Assembly: GCA_030625775.1 (NCBI GenBank)
Contig: DAOUQC010000025.1
Coordinates: forward strand, 1-54,705
Direction of reading: 5' to 3'
DNA length: 54,705 bases
From: Verrucomicrobiota bacterium
Lineage (GTDB): Bacteria; Verrucomicrobiota; Verrucomicrobiia; Verrucomicrobiales; DEV007
The position numbers were made by a program, and so were the translations under genes. The notes below the pieces were generated by a model that saw only the letters and a list, made by a program, of their open reading frames with translations, did no database searches and was not told the DNA's origin. Of the stretch, positions 34,872-45,240 are shown in pieces (position 1 is the first letter of the stretch; every line of letters begins with the position of its first letter).

Positions 34872-35504
34872 TTGGCTTTGAAGCGTCTTTTCGATCTTTT
34901 ATTTTCTATTTTTGGATTGGTCGTCATCAGTCCTTTGCTGGCTGTTGTAGCCGTGCTTATTAAATTGATCGATGGAGGGCCGGTTATTTTTCTGCAAGTC
35001 AGGGTGGGTTTTGAGGGCAAGTATTTTCAAGTTCTTAAATTTAGAACCATGGACAGAGGGAAGGGGCCGGGGGAGCCCCAGTTCACTGTCGAGGGAGATC
35101 CCCGTATAACGTCGCTCGGCCGAATTTTGAGAAGAACGAAGATCGATGAGCTCCCACAGTTATGGAACGTGGTCAGAGGGGACATGACCTTTGTTGGTCC
35201 TCGTCCGGAGGTTCCCAGGTATGTTGAGTTATACAATGAGGAGCAAAAAGCCGTGCTGCAGCATGTTCCCGGGATCACCGGGTTGGCTACTCTGGAGTTT
35301 CGCAATGAGGAGAGATGGTTGGCTGAAGTGGAGAATCCGGAAGAAGTGTATATCAATGAAGTGATCCCGCGGAAGATCGAGTTGAATTTAAAATATGCCA
35401 AGAGCGCTAACTTGTGGCAGGATTTCAAATTAATTGTGCGCACGGTGATCGCTTTGTTTGACGTAAGCTCTGACCCGATAAAAAGTAGTGATCATTCGGG
35501 ATAG
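34872..35504 (+). CDS. Undecaprenyl-phosphate sugar-1-phosphate transferase
   Basis: A 210-residue monotopic phosphoglycosyl transferase (bacterial sugar transferase, WcaJ/PglC type), which starts glycan assembly by moving a sugar phosphate from a nucleotide sugar to undecaprenyl phosphate. Visible are the N-terminal re-entrant hydrophobic segment (LFSIFGLVVISPLLAVVAVLIK), the FLQVRVGFEGKYFQVLKFRTM block, DELPQLWNVVRGDMTFVGPRPEVPRYVELY (the catalytic Asp-Glu and the VGPRPE signature) and HVPGITGLA. No ATG fits: the frame opens at TTG 34872 (or TTG 34878), after an in-frame stop belonging to the preceding gene 28 bp upstream. The short form lacks the extra membrane helices of WbaP. There is no glycan cluster nearby. 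Confidence 0.88.
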   Translation: MALKRLFDLLFSIFGLVVISPLLAVVAVLIKLIDGGPVIFLQVRVGFEGKYFQVLKFRTMDRGKGPGEPQFTVEGDPRITSLGRILRRTKIDELPQLWNVVRGDMTFVGPRPEVPRYVELYNEEQKAVLQHVPGITGLATLEFRNEERWLAEVENPEEVYINEVIPRKIELNLKYAKSANLWQDFKLIVRTVIALFDVSSDPIKSSDHSG

Positions 35505-35926
35505 CCTAAGGCTTGAGCAGACGCTGTTGCCCGTCATTATGTTGACTTGGACTCGGGCATCGATGGTTGCAGGGGGGGCGGGAAGCTGGACAAAGAAACC
35601 GAGCCTTGAAAAGCCAAGGGAAAAGTTGGTGAAGATACTGAAAGCAGGTCATGTTTCATTGCTTGGCAGCGGTTCAAAGCATTCGGTTGTTTTTTCTGCT
35701 CCGCAGCCGTTTTCAAAAAAAATGAGCTAAATGAAGATTTCCGGGAATAGTTTTTGACAGAAAATTCGAATCGGCTAAATTGCGCGGCGTTTTTGACCTT
35801 CAGAGAGACTGGTATGCCTTGCGAATTCCGCTTCACAGCAGGGTTCAGGGTGTTTTAGCCTCTTTTAAGGTCAGGGCGGGATTTTTAGAAAGTGGTCGTT
35901 TTGGCGATTATTAGGCAGAAATCCAG
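35505..35926. other. Leader region before tRNA-Thr and tuf
   Basis: 422 bp without a supported gene. An 80-codon frame (35488-35730) overlaps the end of the sugar transferase and has no recognisable content. The right half holds the promoter listed separately, then about 140 bp of untranslated leader. Confidence 0.6.
35754..35789 (+). promoter_or_regulatory. Sigma-70-type promoter of the tRNA-tuf-rpo cluster
   Basis: A perfect -35 box TTGACA (35754-35759), a 16-bp spacer and -10 box TAAATT (35776-35781), followed at once by the G+C-rich discriminator GCGCGGCG (35782-35789). A GC-rich discriminator is typical of stringently controlled tRNA and rRNA promoters. Transcription would start about 140 bp before tRNA-Thr and run into tuf. 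Confidence 0.6.
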
Positions 35927-36001
<75 letters not shown>

Positions 36002-36104
36002 GAGTGAAAATGACCAGAAAAGAAGCAATTAGAATACCAGCAATAAGTATAAAAGACTGTTGAAAGCAGTCGAAACAAATTTCACAACCTGAAACTGAGA
36101 AACC

Positions 36105-37289
<1,185 letters not shown>

Positions 37290-37530
37290 TATATAGAAAA
37301 GCATTCCTCGATGAATTGAGGGCCCTGTTATTGAATTGAGTTCATGAGCAGGGTCTTTGAGGCGGGGAAAGCCGGGAGTAGCCTGGAGGCTTTGCTCGTA
37401 ATATGAGTAGAGCACAAGCTGCAACTGGAAATACAAACGAAAAAAAACTGGAAATTTCACTTGGTAAGGATTAGCTAGCCAGCGAATAGACGAACTGAAA
37501 CTGTGAAGTGGTGAGTTCGGCAATAAAAAA

Positions 37531-37606
37531 AGGGTAGTAGCTCAATTGGTAGAGTAGCGGTCTCCAAAACCGTTGGTTGTGGGTTCGAGTCCCTCCTGCC
37601 CTGCCA
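37531..37606 (+). tRNA. tRNA-Trp (anticodon CCA)
   Basis: Cloverleaf with acceptor AGGGTAG/CTGCCCT (one G-U), D-arm TAGCTCAATTGGTAGAGTA, anticodon stem GCGGT/ACCGT with loop CTCCAAA (anticodon CCA at 37564-37566), and T-arm GTGGGTTCGAGTCCCTC. The 3' CCA is encoded. tRNA-Trp directly ahead of secE is a widely conserved arrangement. Confidence 0.96.
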
Positions 37607-37764
37607 CTTGTCATAAAAGGTGATTTTTCAGTAATTTTTGAAAGTGGGTGCGATTGGTAATTTGGAATTGAAGCAACGGACTAATCTAAAACAGCAGCTA
37701 TAATCGTGTAAACGAGGACTTGGCTGTTCGAAAGGTTATCAGGTAAACAGGAGAGACTTTCACA

Positions 37765-37986
37765 ATGTTGGGAAAATCACGCAAATTTTTTGGAGAGGTT
37801 AAAAGCGAGTTGCTGAAGGCAACCTGGCCATGGGATCCCAAAGAACGAGGTTTCAAGAAATACAAACAGTTGATCGATTCAACTATTGTGGTTCTGATTG
37901 CAACTTTGTTATTAGGGGGCTATATCGCCGTTGCGGATTTTCTGATGGTGAATGTGATGCGGGCTCTGACTTCGTTCTCTTTCTAA
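37765..37986 (+). CDS. secE: Preprotein translocase subunit SecE
   Basis: A 73-residue inner-membrane protein that clamps SecY in the protein-export channel. The amphipathic cytoplasmic helix with FFGEVKSELLKATWPW (the conserved E-x(2)-K-x(2)-WP) is at about 8-24, and one membrane helix (STIVVLIATLLLGGYIAVADFLM) follows. It is the short, single-helix form. Preceded by a good AGGAG ribosome-binding site; nusG follows 62 bp on. Confidence 0.96.
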   Translation: MLGKSRKFFGEVKSELLKATWPWDPKERGFKKYKQLIDSTIVVLIATLLLGGYIAVADFLMVNVMRALTSFSF

Positions 37987-38048
37987 GGGGATATTTTCAG
38001 AACATACTCAGGGTAGAATTTTAAAGAATTGATAAAAGGAATTTAGTT

Positions 38049-38618
38049 ATGGCGCAAGTGCCGGAACCCAAAGATCAATGGTATGTCGTTCAGGTCCTTT
38101 CAGGGCAGGAAATGAAGGTGCAAAGAAGTATCGCTCGCCGCATGGAGAGTGAGGAGATGAGTGATTTCATTTTTGAGGCTCTGGTTCCGACAGAAACCGT
38201 CTCTGAAGTGCGCCGCGGCAAAAAAATCGAAACCAAGCGTAAATTCTATCCTGGTTACATTTTGATTAACATGCATCTGCTTGATGATGAAAGTCGTCTG
38301 ATAGAAAAATCCTGGTATTTTATTCAGGATACTCCTGGGGTGATCAACTTTGCAGGAGCGAAGAATCGGCCCGTGCCGATGCGAAAACGCGAGGTGGAGA
38401 GCATGTTGTCGCAGATCCAGGAACGCGAAGAAGGGGTAACGCCCAAAATTCAATTTGAAGTGGGTGATACGGTGAAGGTGGCAGATGGGCCTTTCGAAGG
38501 GCAGACGGGCGTGGTAGAGGAAATCGATCAGGACAAGGGAGAGTTGCTGGTATCGGTGGATATTTTTGGACGATCAACACCGGTTCCACTGGAATACTGG
38601 CAGGTTGAAAGAGATTAA
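38049..38618 (+). CDS. nusG: Transcription termination/antitermination factor NusG
   Basis: 189 residues. The N-terminal NGN domain (WYVVQVLSGQEMKVQRSI..., then KKIETKRKFYPGYILINMHL) binds RNA polymerase, and the C-terminal KOW domain (FEVGDTVKVADGPFEGQTGVVEEID) contacts Rho or ribosomal S10. Ends with the usual short tail after PVPLEYWQVERD. AAGGA precedes the ATG. Standard place between secE and rplK. Confidence 0.97.
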   Translation: MAQVPEPKDQWYVVQVLSGQEMKVQRSIARRMESEEMSDFIFEALVPTETVSEVRRGKKIETKRKFYPGYILINMHLLDDESRLIEKSWYFIQDTPGVINFAGAKNRPVPMRKREVESMLSQIQEREEGVTPKIQFEVGDTVKVADGPFEGQTGVVEEIDQDKGELLVSVDIFGRSTPVPLEYWQVERD

Positions 38619-38713
38619 TTTGGAGATGGGTGAATCAATCAGTTGCGTGTGACTCAAAGAGGAAACAATAAGGCTGGTGACAGAATAAATAAAAATTTAA
38701 AGGACGAACGAAG

Positions 38714-39139
38714 ATGGCTAAAGAAATAACAAGCACATTAAAACTCCAGATTCCAGCGGGTCAGGCAAACCCTGCACCTCCAGTTGGCCCGGCTTTGGGC
38801 CAGGCCGGGGTCAATATCATGGATTTCTGTAAGGAATTCAACGCCAAGACTCAAAGCCAGGGCGGCGACATCCTGCCCGTGGTGATTTCTGTATATTCAG
38901 ACAAGAGTTTCACTTTTGTCACCAAGAGACCACCGGCTGCAATTTTGCTGAAAAAGGCGGCGAATATTGCCTCGGGTTCAGGAGAGCCGAATAAAGAAAA
39001 GGTGGCGACATTGACACGTGCCCAACTTTTAGAGGTCGTTAAGATTAAGATTGAGGATTTGAATACCAACGACGAGGAGATGGCTTGCCGTATTCTTGAG
39101 GGAACCGCTCGCCAAATGGGTATTGAAATTGTCGGCTAA
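38714..39139 (+). CDS. rplK: 50S ribosomal protein L11
   Basis: 141 residues, full length, beginning [30 protein letters not shown] with the proline-rich N-terminal domain, and ending with the RNA-binding helices ([20 protein letters not shown]). It sits at the GTPase-associated centre of the large subunit. Preceded by AAAGGA. The 95-bp leader from nusG could hold an L1-type control site but I cannot define one. Confidence 0.98.
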   Translation: MAKEITSTLKLQIPAGQANPAPPVGPALGQAGVNIMDFCKEFNAKTQSQGGDILPVVISVYSDKSFTFVTKRPPAAILLKKAANIASGSGEPNKEKVATLTRAQLLEVVKIKIEDLNTNDEEMACRILEGTARQMGIEIVG

Positions 39140-39264
39140 GGATTAGGTAAACTTCCTGGCTTGAAGTAATTCGGCTAGGATGAAGATAGATTTTTAAAGC
39201 AAACCTGAGAAGCAGGAGGGAAGAACCGGTAACGGAAGAGCTCGTTTGAACTGCAAACAGAACC

Positions 39265-39963
39265 ATGGGAAACAAAAGAAGTAAACGATACGAAGAAGGC
39301 GCCAAATTGGTGGACGAAAATAAGCTATACCCTTTGGCAGAGGCGGTTGCTTTGGTGAAGAGCTTACCTGCTCCAAAATTTGATGAAACGGTGACGATTT
39401 CCTTGAAAATGGGAGTGAATGCCAAGCAGTCGGATCAGATGGTCCGGGGAACTTGCCCGTTGCCTCATGGTAGTGGTAAGGATGTCAAGGTGCTGGTCTT
39501 TGCTGCTGGAGAAGCAGCTACTGCAGCAAAAAATGCAGGAGCTGATCATGTGGGCCTGGAAAATATGATCAAAGAAGTCCAGGGGGGATTTATGGATTTT
39601 GATGTGGTGGTGGCCACGCCGGATGCGATGGCGGAAGTTCGTAAGTTGGGGAGGCAACTTGGACCGAGAGGCTTGATGCCAAATCCCAAAACGGGAACAG
39701 TCACGGATGACACAGCTGAAGCCGTGAAAGCGGTGAAAGCCGGTCGAGTGGATTTTAAGCTGGATAAAAACGGCAACATTGCGGTGCCTGTCGGCAAGGT
39801 ATCTTTTGGTGAGCAGCAGTTGTTGGAAAATACGGAAGCTGCGATTGAGGCGGTTAACGGTGCCAAGCCGGTGACAGCTAAAGGAATCTACCTGGTGTCA
39901 GGAGGGATCTCGGCAACAATGGGTGCCGGGGTAAAAGTATTATTAACCCCATACCAACAGTAG
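39265..39963 (+). CDS. rplA: 50S ribosomal protein L1
   Basis: 232 residues. The conserved L1 phrases are present: GVNAKQSDQMVRGTCPLPHGSGK, FDVVVATPDAMAEVRKLGRQLGPRGLMPNPKTGTVTDD and the C-terminal SGGISATMGAGVKV. It forms the L1 stalk at the tRNA exit side and in many bacteria also represses its own mRNA. A 125-bp leader separates it from rplK, and rplJ follows after 19 bp. Confidence 0.98.
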   Translation: MGNKRSKRYEEGAKLVDENKLYPLAEAVALVKSLPAPKFDETVTISLKMGVNAKQSDQMVRGTCPLPHGSGKDVKVLVFAAGEAATAAKNAGADHVGLENMIKEVQGGFMDFDVVVATPDAMAEVRKLGRQLGPRGLMPNPKTGTVTDDTAEAVKAVKAGRVDFKLDKNGNIAVPVGKVSFGEQQLLENTEAAIEAVNGAKPVTAKGIYLVSGGISATMGAGVKVLLTPYQQ

Positions 39964-39982
39964 GTCATAAAAAAATATTGCG

Positions 39983-40495
39983 ATGAAAGCAGATAAACAA
40001 ATCATCATCGACGAGATCCTGGAACGGATCAATAGCTCGCCGTTCACATTGGTGGCGGAGTACACGGGTATGACTGTGCCGCAGTTTGCGGATCTCAGGA
40101 ATCGTCTTGCGGAAACGGGTGCAGAGATGCACGTCAGTAAAAATGCACTGGTCAAACGAGCAGCGGAAACTGCTGGATTGCCGGAGGCCGTTGGAGCTGA
40201 GTTGACTGGTCAAAATGCGCTGGTTACAGGTGAGCAGGATGTGTGTGCTGCCGCCAAGGTTCTGAAAGATTTTCATAAGGAATGTGGAAAACCGGCGGTC
40301 AAAGTCGGGGCATTGGACGGAGATGCTCTGGACGCCGCACAGATTGAAGCACTGGCATCACTACCACCAATGGAAGTTCTTCAAGCGCAGTTGCTGGGAG
40401 TGCTATTGCAGCCTGCTACGAAACTGGTAAGGGTCTTGAACGAGCCGGGATCAGCGTTGGCTAGAGTGTTCGCCGCAAAAGCGGAACAAGGCTGA
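39983..40495 (+). CDS. rplJ: 50S ribosomal protein L10
   Basis: 170 residues. Base of the L7/L12 stalk. N-terminal rRNA-binding domain with FTLVAEYTGMTVPQFADLRNRLAETGAEMHVSKNALVKRAA; the C-terminal helix that binds L12 dimers ends LNEPGSALARVFAAKAEQ. Only 19 bp separates it from rplA, too short for a classic L10 leader, while a 199-bp gap lies after it. Confidence 0.97.
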   Translation: MKADKQIIIDEILERINSSPFTLVAEYTGMTVPQFADLRNRLAETGAEMHVSKNALVKRAAETAGLPEAVGAELTGQNALVTGEQDVCAAAKVLKDFHKECGKPAVKVGALDGDALDAAQIEALASLPPMEVLQAQLLGVLLQPATKLVRVLNEPGSALARVFAAKAEQG

Positions 40496-40694
40496 GGGTT
40501 ACAGACAATTAGAATTAAGGAAATTTTACCCGGCAGCGGGGTGGGCGTGAATGCGCAGGCCAAGCTGGAGGATCCAAACAGGAGACATTGGGTAAGCTAG
40601 AAACAATAACAACAAACCGGGTTCCTTGTCGGGAGCATGGCGATGCACCTTAAATATTGGAGCGCTTTTCAAATCGACGATACCCACTAAAAAA

Positions 40695-41075
40695 ATGGCA
40701 GATACAGATAAATTGGTTGAAGAATTGAGCGGTCTCACCGTTCTCGAAGTTGCAGATCTTGTGAAAGCTCTGGAAGACAAATGGGGTGTGAGCGCAGCAG
40801 CTCCCGCAGCCGTGGCAGTAGCTGGACCCGCTGGTGACGGTGGTGGTGCAGCTGAAGAACAGACAGAGTTCGACGTGGTGTTGACATCTTTCGGTGAGAA
40901 CAAAATTGCAGTCATTAAAGAAGTCCGCGGTTCAATCGACGGCTTGGGACTGGCAGACGCGAAGAAGCTCGTTGAAGAAGCTCCATCTACTTTGAAAGAG
41001 GGAGTCTCGAAGGAAGAGGCTGAAGAGCTCAAAACAAAGCTTGAAGGCGCAGGAGCGTCCATCGAGCTCAAGTAA
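40695..41075 (+). CDS. rplL: 50S ribosomal protein L7/L12
   Basis: 126 residues. N-terminal dimerisation domain ([28 protein letters not shown]), Ala/Gly-rich hinge, and C-terminal factor-binding domain ([47 protein letters not shown]). Start at ATG 40695; upstream codons in the same frame are untranslated spacer. The 199-bp gap before it is long for this operon and holds a short ACCC/GGGT hairpin near 40528, which might tune L12 output; that part is inference. Confidence 0.97.
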   Translation: MADTDKLVEELSGLTVLEVADLVKALEDKWGVSAAAPAAVAVAGPAGDGGGAAEEQTEFDVVLTSFGENKIAVIKEVRGSIDGLGLADAKKLVEEAPSTLKEGVSKEEAEELKTKLEGAGASIELK

Positions 41076-41133
41076 TTCATTTAAACTCGATTATTGCACA
41101 AATTATTTTGATTTTGCAAGAACCTAAACATTT

Positions 41134-41180
41134 GCTGACAGCATTACCTTTCTTCACTGAGAAGGAAGGTGGCTGTCGGC
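41134..41180 (+). promoter_or_regulatory. Long hairpin between rplL and rpoB (attenuator or RNase III-type site)
   Basis: Two stacked 9-bp stems: GCTGACAGC (41134-41142) with GCTGTCGGC (41172-41180), and ACCTTTCTT (41146-41154) with AAGGAAGGT (41162-41170), 7-nt loop, each with one G-U pair. There is no T-run after it, so it is not a simple terminator. In E. coli the same gap holds an attenuator and an RNase III cleavage site; an equivalent role is inferred. A second hairpin AAAACCA/TGGTTTT lies at 41283-41305. Confidence 0.6.
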
Positions 41181-41347
41181 CAGGTGTGGGTGTGTAGAGG
41201 ACGCCAAATCCTGATTACTCGATGAGTGGTCAGGCTTTGTTGTCTTTTCGACTATAGAAAAAACAATAACATAATCCGGCTTAAAACCACATAATATCTG
41301 GTTTTGAGAGCGGTTAACTAACAGTCACCGACCCAACCTAGTTCGAC

Positions 41348-44300
41348 ATGTCAAAGAGACTCTATTTCGGAAAAATTAAAGAAGTGATCAAGCCACCGAA
41401 TCTGATTGAGATTCAGCTGAAATCTTATGACGAATTTTTGCAACAGGATGTTGCGGAGGGCGAGCGTAAGAGTAGTGGTTTGCAAGCGGTGTTTGAGGAA
41501 GTGTTCCCAATCGTTAGTTACGATGAGAACTTCACTCTTAATTTCTCAAAGTATGAAGTGGGACCGCCTAAACTGACTTCCCTGGAAGCTCTTCGCGACG
41601 GGGAAACTTTCAGCGCACCTCTTTATGTGACCTTCATCCTGAAGGACAAGGAGGGGCCTACCAAAGAAGAAAAAGTTTATATGGGGGAGATCCCCCTGAT
41701 GACCCGGCGAGGGACTTTTGTGATCAACGGAGCGGAACGTGTGGTGGTCAGCCAGCTTCACCGTTCCCCTGGTGTGTGTTTCGAAACCAGCCTTCATTTG
41801 AATGGCAAGGTTCTGTTTGGCTTCCGGATTATTCCTGACCGGGGTTCTTGGTTGGAAGTGCAGTTTGACACCAATGATCTGCTGCACGTCTATCTCGACC
41901 GTCGCCGTCGTCGCCGCAAGTTTCTTGCTACGACTTTCCTGCGCGCGATCGGTTATCCGACTGACAAAGATATCATCAATGAGTTTTACGACATTGAGAA
42001 GCTGAAGCTGTCGAAAAAGATGGATGAAGCGCTGTTGAACTCGAAAGTGCTTTTCGAAGATGTTCTCGATGATGAAATCATCGTAGCCAAAGCTTACGAG
42101 CCACTTACCCAGGGGGTAGTGAATCAGTTGCTCGAGCTGGGATCCAAGCAGGTGGAAGTGATCACAGCATCTCACGAAGATGTGTTGATCAAGTCTCTGA
42201 AGAAAGATCCCGCTCATGACGAGGAGGAGGCACTTAAAGATATTTACCGTCGCCTGCGCCCTGGCGATCCACCAACAGTAGCAAATGCCAGGGCTCTGCT
42301 GAAGCGTTTGTTCTTTGATCCCAAAAAATATGACCTGACGCGTGTGGGTCGTTATAAAATCAATCAGAAGCTTGTCCTGGGGGATAAACACACTGACAGG
42401 GTCATGCGTCCGGAAGACTTTCTGGCTTCACTCAAGTATCTCCTGAATTTGAAGAGGGGCGAAGGGGTGCTTGATGACATTGATCACCTGGGGAGCCGTC
42501 GTGTTCGTGCGGTGGGCGAATTGCTGGGCAACCAGTGTCGTGTCGGGCTTGCCCGGACCGAGCGTTTGGTGAAAGAGCGCATGACTATGTTTGACATCAA
42601 TATCGACGGCATGACTCCGTCCAAGTTGGTGAACCCGAAAGCTTTGAGTGCAGTGGTGCGTGACTTCTTTGGAAGATCGCAGCTCTCGCAGTTCATGGAC
42701 CAGATTAACCCGCTGGCTGAATTGACTCACAAACGTCGTCTTTCGGCTCTGGGGCCCGGCGGTTTGAATCGTGACCGTGCCGGCTTTGAGGTGCGTGATG
42801 TGCATGCTTCTCACTATGGTCGTATCTGTCCGATTGAAACTCCTGAGGGACCGAATATCGGTTTGATCAACTCAATGAGCAGTTTTGCCCGGATCAATGA
42901 TTTCGGATTTATCGAAACGCCATACCGCAAAATCGTCAAAGGAGTGGCAACCAAGAAGATCGAGTATCTGACTGCAGACCAGGAAGAAAACTATCAGATT
43001 GCCCAGGCCAATAATATCATTGATGAAAAAGGGGTATTTGCCGATAAACTAATCACGGTTCGATACCGTGGTGATTTTATTGAAGTGGATCCAAAGGAAT
43101 CACAATACATGGACGTTTCGCCCAAACAGTTGGTTTCGGTGGGAGCGAGTCTGATTCCTTTTCTGGAACATGATGATGCAAACCGTGCTTTGATGGGATC
43201 GAATATGCAGCGCCAAGGCGTTCCATTGTTGATCTCTGAAGCCCCATTGGTGGGAACCGGTGTTGAGGGGAGCGTGGCTGAGGATTCACGGGCAGTAGTT
43301 GTGTCAGAGGGGCCGGGAGTGGTCGCTGCGGCATCTGCAGAAGTGATTGTCGTCACCAAGGATGGCAAGCTTCCGTTTACAGAAGCTGAATTTCTTACCA
43401 ACCCGAACAAGCTGAAGGGAGATCCTGAGAAAGGTTGTTATGTTTACCCTCTGCGCAAATTTATGCGCTCTAACTCGGGCACTTGTATCAACCAGAAACC
43501 GATCGTGGATCGTGGGCAGAAGGTGAAGTTGGGCACAGTGTTGGCTGATGGACCGAATACGGAAGACGGTGAATTGGCGCTGGGACGTAACGTGCTGGTG
43601 GCTTTCATGCCGTGGAATGGTTACAACTACGAGGATGCGATTGTTATATCCGAACGTGTGGTGAAGGAGGATGTTTACACTTCCATCCACATTTCAGTGT
43701 TCGACATCAATGCACGTGATACCAAGCTGGGACCGGAGGAAATCACTCGTGATATTCCGAATGTCGGTGAAGAGGCTTTGAGTAATCTTGGGCCTGACGG
43801 GGTAATCCGTATTGGAGCGGAAGTTGCGCCGGGAGACATTCTGGTTGGTAAAATCACTCCGAAGAGCGAAACCGAACTGGCTCCAGAAGAGCGCTTGTTG
43901 CGAGCTATTTTTGGTGAAAAAGCAGCGGACGTGAAGGATACCTCGTTGAGAGTGCCTTCAGGTTGTATTGGAATTGTAATGGATGTGCGCATCTCTTCTA
44001 GAAGCATACCGGAAGACGAGCAGCTGGATCCAAAAGAGATCCAGAAGCAGCAGAAGCAGATCGTTGAGACTCACCGCAAAGGGCGGGAGGAATTGACGGA
44101 TCAGTTGACGGAAAAATTGTCTGATATCCTGCTGGGTGAGAAGATTCCCCTGGATGTCGTCAATGGCAGAACCGGCGAAATCATCATTCCGGCAAATCGC
44201 AAGATCACCAAAACCCTGTTGCGCAAGTTGGCAGCGGTTTATGATAATATCGAAATTGACCCGAGTCCGATTCGTAACAAAATCTTCGAAATTGTAGCGA

Positions 44301-45181
44301 CTTTCGAAGCCAAGTTTTCTGAAATTGACTTGGATCGGGAGCGTCAGTTGGATCGTCTTGAAAGTGGTGACGAGGCCGAAGCGGGTGTGATCAAGCAGGT
44401 GAAGGTTTATGTTGCCAAAAAACGCAAGCTTAGTGTTGGTGATAAAATGGCTGGACGTCATGGAAACAAAGGGGTGGTGGCAACCATCGTTCCCGAAGAA
44501 GACATGCCTTTCCTTGATGACGGGACTCCAGTGGACATTTGTTTGAATCCGCTAGGGGTGCCCAGTCGAATGAATGTGGGCCAGGTGTTGGAAACTCACT
44601 TGGGTGTTGCTGCCAAAGCGCTGGGATTCAAAGTGGCAACTCCGGTATTCGACGGAATTTCTGAGAAGAGAATCATGGAATACATGAAGGAAGCCAAGCA
44701 GAAGGAGAATTACACCTGGATTGGCTTGAATGGCAAATCCACTCTTTATGATGGGCGCACAGGGGAAGCCTTTTACCAGGACATCGTGGTTGGCTATATC
44801 TACATGTTGAAGCTGGGTCATTTGGTTCAGGATAAAATCCATGCTCGTGCCGTCGGACCATACTCGTTGGTTACGCAGCAGCCTCTTGGCGGTAAAGCCC
44901 AGTATGGTGGCCAGCGTTTTGGGGAGATGGAGGTGTGGGCACTTGAAGCCTACGGGGCGGCTTACACCTTGCAGGAACTTCTGACGGTGAAATCCGATGA
45001 CGTCCAAGGTCGAACCCGAATCTACGAAGCAATCGTCAAGGGGGACAATACCCTGGAAGCGGGAACTCCCGAGTCGTTCAATGTTTTGATCAAGGAAATG
45101 CAAAGCCTGGGTCTGAACGTAGCAGTTGGAAAAGGAGGCTCAGATGCCAGCGATTTGTTGGATGAAAGTCTCTCTGCCTAA
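41348..45181 (+). CDS. rpoB: DNA-directed RNA polymerase subunit beta
   Basis: 1277 residues, complete. Forms one half of the polymerase claw and contributes to the active site and rifampicin pocket. The rifampicin region reads [33 protein letters not shown], with all classic positions unchanged, so no resistance change is visible. Later landmarks are [20 protein letters not shown], the [14 protein letters not shown] lysine-containing stretch and the C-terminal [33 protein letters not shown]. Shorter than the 1342-residue E. coli protein because lineage insertions are missing. rpoC follows after 59 bp. Confidence 0.98.
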   Translation: MSKRLYFGKIKEVIKPPNLIEIQLKSYDEFLQQDVAEGERKSSGLQAVFEEVFPIVSYDENFTLNFSKYEVGPPKLTSLEALRDGETFSAPLYVTFILKDKEGPTKEEKVYMGEIPLMTRRGTFVINGAERVVVSQLHRSPGVCFETSLHLNGKVLFGFRIIPDRGSWLEVQFDTNDLLHVYLDRRRRRRKFLATTFLRAIGYPTDKDIINEFYDIEKLKLSKKMDEALLNSKVLFEDVLDDEIIVAKAYEPLTQGVVNQLLELGSKQVEVITASHEDVLIKSLKKDPAHDEEEALKDIYRRLRPGDPPTVANARALLKRLFFDPKKYDLTRVGRYKINQKLVLGDKHTDRVMRPEDFLASLKYLLNLKRGEGVLDDIDHLGSRRVRAVGELLGNQCRVGLARTERLVKERMTMFDINIDGMTPSKLVNPKALSAVVRDFFGRSQLSQFMDQINPLAELTHKRRLSALGPGGLNRDRAGFEVRDVHASHYGRICPIETPEGPNIGLINSMSSFARINDFGFIETPYRKIVKGVATKKIEYLTADQEENYQIAQANNIIDEKGVFADKLITVRYRGDFIEVDPKESQYMDVSPKQLVSVGASLIPFLEHDDANRALMGSNMQRQGVPLLISEAPLVGTGVEGSVAEDSRAVVVSEGPGVVAAASAEVIVVTKDGKLPFTEAEFLTNPNKLKGDPEKGCYVYPLRKFMRSNSGTCINQKPIVDRGQKVKLGTVLADGPNTEDGELALGRNVLVAFMPWNGYNYEDAIVISERVVKEDVYTSIHISVFDINARDTKLGPEEITRDIPNVGEEALSNLGPDGVIRIGAEVAPGDILVGKITPKSETELAPEERLLRAIFGEKAADVKDTSLRVPSGCIGIVMDVRISSRSIPEDEQLDPKEIQKQQKQIVETHRKGREELTDQLTEKLSDILLGEKIPLDVVNGRTGEIIIPANRKITKTLLRKLAAVYDNIEIDPSPIRNKIFEIVATFEAKFSEIDLDRERQLDRLESGDEAEAGVIKQVKVYVAKKRKLSVGDKMAGRHGNKGVVATIVPEEDMPFLDDGTPVDICLNPLGVPSRMNVGQVLETHLGVAAKALGFKVATPVFDGISEKRIMEYMKEAKQKENYTWIGLNGKSTLYDGRTGEAFYQDIVVGYIYMLKLGHLVQDKIHARAVGPYSLVTQQPLGGKAQYGGQRFGEMEVWALEAYGAAYTLQELLTVKSDDVQGRTRIYEAIVKGDNTLEAGTPESFNVLIKEMQSLGLNVAVGKGGSDASDLLDESLSA

Positions 45182-45240
45182 TTTACCTGTTTTAATTTCA
45201 TAATCACTCACTCAACCATTCATCTCACACACCTATCGTT

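Noticed and set aside
35488-35730. 80-codon frame after the sugar transferase
   Set aside because: Overlaps the transferase end, has no ribosome-binding site and resembles nothing known.
37320-37420. Terminator after tuf
   Set aside because: Small G+C stems are present (GGCCCTG/CAGGGTC, TGCTC/GAGCA) but none is followed by a T-run, so termination is not supported.
42640-42800. Rifampicin-resistance substitutions in rpoB
   Set aside because: The rifampicin pocket sequence matches the ordinary susceptible form at the positions usually changed.
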